Part shown: in pieces, positions 61,602 to 64,000 of the stretch
Numbering within the stretch: position 1 is the stretch's first letter
How the letters are laid out: the number at the start of each line of letters is the position of its first letter
Origin: an uncultured Lachnospiraceae bacterium
GTDB lineage: Bacteria; Bacillota; Clostridia; Lachnospirales; Lachnospiraceae
Direction of reading: 5' to 3'
Length of the DNA stretch: 64,000 nucleotides
NCBI GenBank assembly: GCA_947626745.1
Contig: CANQTF010000009.1
Coordinates: 34,707 to 98,706, forward strand
Notes under the pieces: generated by a model
The model's input: the letters and a program-made list of their open reading frames with translations, nothing else
Told to the model about the DNA's origin: nothing
Database searches by the model: none
Program-made: the position numbers and the translations under genes

Positions 61602-63104
61602 TTAATCCCCATGTTTATACACCTGCCATCCTTCTTCCGGTCTGCTTTCATCCTCCGCCCATATCAGCGTATAATCGTTATCATAAAGAAACTGTTCCAT
61701 CGGGTCATCGTAATATGACGGTTGAACGATAATCACTTTCGGCAGCTGCTCTTTCAACTGTACAAAATATCTATTTTTGATTTCAGGCATAACAATGCCA
61801 ATCGGAAATTGATAAGAATATCGTGTTGCGTGAGGTCTTCCGGTCAATACATAAAAAATATCACTGTTTCCATACACAGATATAGAGGTATCCGCGTTTG
61901 TATTTTCCTCAATGATCCGGCATATATTTTCCACGCCACTCGATTTTGTACTGCCATTTCTCTCATAAAAACCTCGGACCGAGTCAGAAATAAGCGGACC
62001 CCAAGCAGGCACCACCGTCCCTGCGACAAAATAAGCTATCAATAGAAACTGTATAAATCTTCCCTGTCTCTCAGGAAAAATTTCCCTGCATACGTTGAAC
62101 AAAGCCGACATCGGCAGTGTGATTGTCGGGATCAAAATCATACAATAATGTTCATACCCGGCGCCGGATATGCTTATAAAGAACAGGGTGACGATCATGT
62201 TTGCCAGACATATCCCATTGATAAGCTTTTCTTTAGTCCTGATCAGATATATGCTTGTCACCAATGACAGTACAATGACCGGCTGGTTGACAAACTGCAA
62301 CAATGAAGCCATCCGATTTTGGGGATTTCTCGAGCTGTATAACATATTAAATTCGATATACTGCTCCCAAAACGGCTGAAGCGATCGGGTAACGCCCAGC
62401 CAGATAATGATCGGCATTCCTACGGTCATGAGCCCCAATACAAAAAAGAATATATATTCCCCAAGTTCTTTCCACTTTTTCCACTTGATACACTGCGCCA
62501 AAACAACAATGCAGCATACGATCCAAACCGCTATCATATTAATGCGCAGCAGACAAACGCAGCCAAAGCACAGCCCACATATAAACAGCCGAAATCTGCC
62601 GATCCTCCGATTAACAAAATAATCCATAAAAATAAACAATGCTACGCTGATAACCGGCAATGCATATTCTTCGACCAGATTTCCTCCTTTAAAATATCCC
62701 GTCAGTAATGCCATCTGAACAACAATAACCAAACACGCTATTTTTCTTCCGCACAGTATCCTTGCAGTCTTATACAGATAACAAACTGTTATAAGCAAAA
62801 ATAAAAATTCAAAAACCCATACCCCTCTGTATACGGCAATCTTCCTTCCGACATAATCAATCAGATAAATCAGCGGCCCTTTGTGATCAAAGGTATCCCT
62901 GTACGGCATATATCCTTTGTCCATCATCATTGCAACTGTCATAAAGACGCTGGAATCCGTTCCAACTTCACCGTTTTTCCATATATGCAGCGGACTTTTG
63001 ATCAAAAAACAAAAAGTAAGCCCTGCGAAAAACAGCATCAGGAGAACTTGTTTTAACCATTTATGATCTTCAAATAGTTTCTTTATGAATACTTCCCTAT
63101 TCAT
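61602..63104 (-). CDS. GT-C/GT39-like membrane glycosyltransferase
   Basis: From ATG 63104 the protein has 500 residues with about eleven membrane helices. The first external loop carries the acidic motif of GT-C enzymes (VGTDSSVFMTVAMMMDKG, with YRDTFDHKGPLIYL), as in ArnT/PMT-like polyprenyl-phosphate sugar transferases. A soluble C-terminal region follows (DTSISVYGNSDIFYVLTGRP, WAEDESRPEEGWQV). Its start overlaps the stop of the GT2 gene by eight bases, so the two are coupled and probably act in one glycolipid or glycoprotein pathway. The gene is more AT-rich than the ribosomal block. Confidence 0.8.
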   Translation of the reverse strand: MNREVFIKKLFEDHKWLKQVLLMLFFAGLTFCFLIKSPLHIWKNGEVGTDSSVFMTVAMMMDKGYMPYRDTFDHKGPLIYLIDYVGRKIAVYRGVWVFEFLFLLITVCYLYKTARILCGRKIACLVIVVQMALLTGYFKGGNLVEEYALPVISVALFIFMDYFVNRRIGRFRLFICGLCFGCVCLLRINMIAVWIVCCIVVLAQCIKWKKWKELGEYIFFFVLGLMTVGMPIIIWLGVTRSLQPFWEQYIEFNMLYSSRNPQNRMASLLQFVNQPVIVLSLVTSIYLIRTKEKLINGICLANMIVTLFFISISGAGYEHYCMILIPTITLPMSALFNVCREIFPERQGRFIQFLLIAYFVAGTVVPAWGPLISDSVRGFYERNGSTKSSGVENICRIIEENTNADTSISVYGNSDIFYVLTGRPHATRYSYQFPIGIVMPEIKNRYFVQLKEQLPKVIIVQPSYYDDPMEQFLYDNDYTLIWAEDESRPEEGWQVYKHGD

Positions 63105-63837
63105 TATTTTTTGTTTTCTCCGTGTATACTTTATTGATATCCTTTTTGAACCCCCAAAAGTCATGCAGAGCCTTCCAGCCAATCTGCATAATTTTTCTGA
63201 TATTAATGGAATTTACACCACCTTGACGTGCCCGAAATGTGATTTCTCTGAATTCAACACTTTCGTTGAAATAAACAAAATAAACCGTCAGCATTGCATT
63301 CGGAAGATTGTAGTCTGACGGCATATGATGCAGATATTTTTTTAGTATCTCGGCCTTCATCAGACGGAAAGGCGCATTTGCATCCCTGATCCTGACGCCA
63401 AAATAAAGTCTCAGAATCAAGCACAGAATCTTTTCTACCAATCCCCTGACATACCCGTCTCCTCTTACCGGCCTTACTCCGATAATAGCATTTTTATTTT
63501 TTCTCCCGTTCCAAAAAGCGGCAAATTCTCCCGGATCTGTCTGTCCATCGGAATCCGTCTGAAAAATATAATCCGCTCCACGGTCGACTGCATATTTATA
63601 TAAAGCAATTACCTTGGGCCCATGCTCTTTCATGGTATCTTCCAAAATTTCCAACTTAGGATATTTCTCAGAAATTTGTTTCAGTATCATATGGGTTTTA
63701 TCATGACTTCCACTGTCGGCAACCACCAATCTGGAGTTTTCACTTTTTCCGGACAGAACCGGATACCATGCGTCAATCACTCTTTCTATATTGCTTTCTT
63801 CATTATAGGCTGGCATCACGATATACAAAGTATCCAT
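63097..63837 (-). CDS. Family 2 glycosyltransferase (polyprenyl-phosphate sugar type)
   Basis: From ATG 63837 (after GAGGAA) the 246-residue enzyme has the GT-A fold motifs VMPAYNEESNIERVI, VVADSGSHDKT, the metal-binding FQTDSDGQTDP and the acceptor region RDANAPFRLMKAE, similar to dolichol/undecaprenyl-phosphate mannose synthases. There is a possible amphipathic helix near 140 but no clear C-terminal membrane helices. It would charge a lipid carrier used by the coupled GT-C enzyme. Its promoter contains a G9 tract in the spacer. Confidence 0.85.
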   Translation of the reverse strand: MDTLYIVMPAYNEESNIERVIDAWYPVLSGKSENSRLVVADSGSHDKTHMILKQISEKYPKLEILEDTMKEHGPKVIALYKYAVDRGADYIFQTDSDGQTDPGEFAAFWNGRKNKNAIIGVRPVRGDGYVRGLVEKILCLILRLYFGVRIRDANAPFRLMKAEILKKYLHHMPSDYNLPNAMLTVYFVYFNESVEFREITFRARQGGVNSINIRKIMQIGWKALHDFWGFKKDINKVYTEKTKNNE

Positions 63838-63878
63838 TGTCGTTCCTCTATGCTGCGGCAAATATTATAATTTAATAT

Positions 63879-63906
63879 ATTTTACCCCCCCCCTAGGGTC
63901 TGTCAA
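63879..63906 (-). promoter_or_regulatory. Promoter with G9 spacer for the glycosyltransferase pair
   Basis: TTGACA (63906-63901) and TAAAAT (63884-63879) on the minus strand are separated by 16 bp, nine of which are consecutive Gs (63893-63885). One more G gives the optimal 17 bp. This is the layout of known slipped-strand phase-variable promoters. The region from 63907 to the window end shows no other supported gene. Confidence 0.75.
63885..63893 (-). repeat. G9 homopolymer in a promoter spacer
   Basis: Nine Gs on the minus strand lie immediately upstream of the -10 element of the glycosyltransferase promoter. Confidence 0.9.
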
Positions 63907-64000
63907 CTTTTTCCTTATAGGTCGATGAAGTAAACGAATTGTCAGTTGACATGAAAAAGATTGTTCCTAAAGAAAAATGATCTTAGACCTGTTTTCTTGA

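Overview
The window looks like a chromosome segment of a motile Gram-positive anaerobe of the Clostridia, most likely Lachnospiraceae. This rests on the complete S10-spc-alpha ribosomal protein block with the Firmicutes tail ecfA1-ecfA2-ecfT-truA-rplM-rpsI, the KOW-domain gene between map and infA, zinc-type S14, L36 and Adk, purine-rich GGAGG ribosome binding sites, and flagellin with CsrA. GC content is judged by eye to be a little over 50 percent. No rRNA, tRNA or CRISPR array was seen.

Layout. 1-2560: partial secreted SH3 protein, trxB and a FabG-like reductase. 2535-9911: a minus-strand operon (membrane Ser/Thr kinase, VTC-domain polyphosphate polymerase, DUF4956, CotH kinase-like protein, DUF6020 membrane protein) with a divergent XRE regulator. 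9918-17265: a tightly overlapping five-gene operon (dynamin-like GTPase, small membrane protein, HerA-type ATPase, acidic-repeat protein with a PD-(D/E)xK-like motif, small protein), divergent from a Fic gene. It resembles an undescribed defence or conflict module. 18855-44246: the ribosomal protein super-cluster, read leftwards, interrupted between rplQ and ecfA1 by two chemoreceptors and an M15 peptidase. 44369-48467: methyltransferase, DUF2752, TraX and a chemoreceptor. 48611-51360: flagellin, csrA and a FimB-sized tyrosine recombinase. 51363-58935: a small ORF, an Rpn-family gene, FlxA-like protein, an AgrA/AgrC-like two-component pair, DUF1284, BioY and an ABC-class ATPase. 58974-64000: secreted proteins and a glycosyltransferase pair.

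Two switching mechanisms stand out. First, the recombinase gene is bracketed by two inverted copies of a recombinase-type site (11-bp arms, 7-bp spacer). Just inside the right site is a near-consensus flagellar sigma28 promoter pointing away from csrA-fliC. Inversion would carry the promoter to csrA-fliC, so the cassette reads as a self-encoded flagellar ON/OFF switch captured in the OFF orientation. Second, four tracts of exactly nine C (G on the minus strand) lie at positions typical of slipped-strand phase variation: one breaks the DUF4956 reading frame, one is in frame in the kinase ectodomain, one fills the spacer of a TTGACA/TAAAAT promoter of the glycosyltransferase pair, and one lies between two divergent chemoreceptor genes.

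All functional statements come from reading the sequence and from known families. No database search was run.
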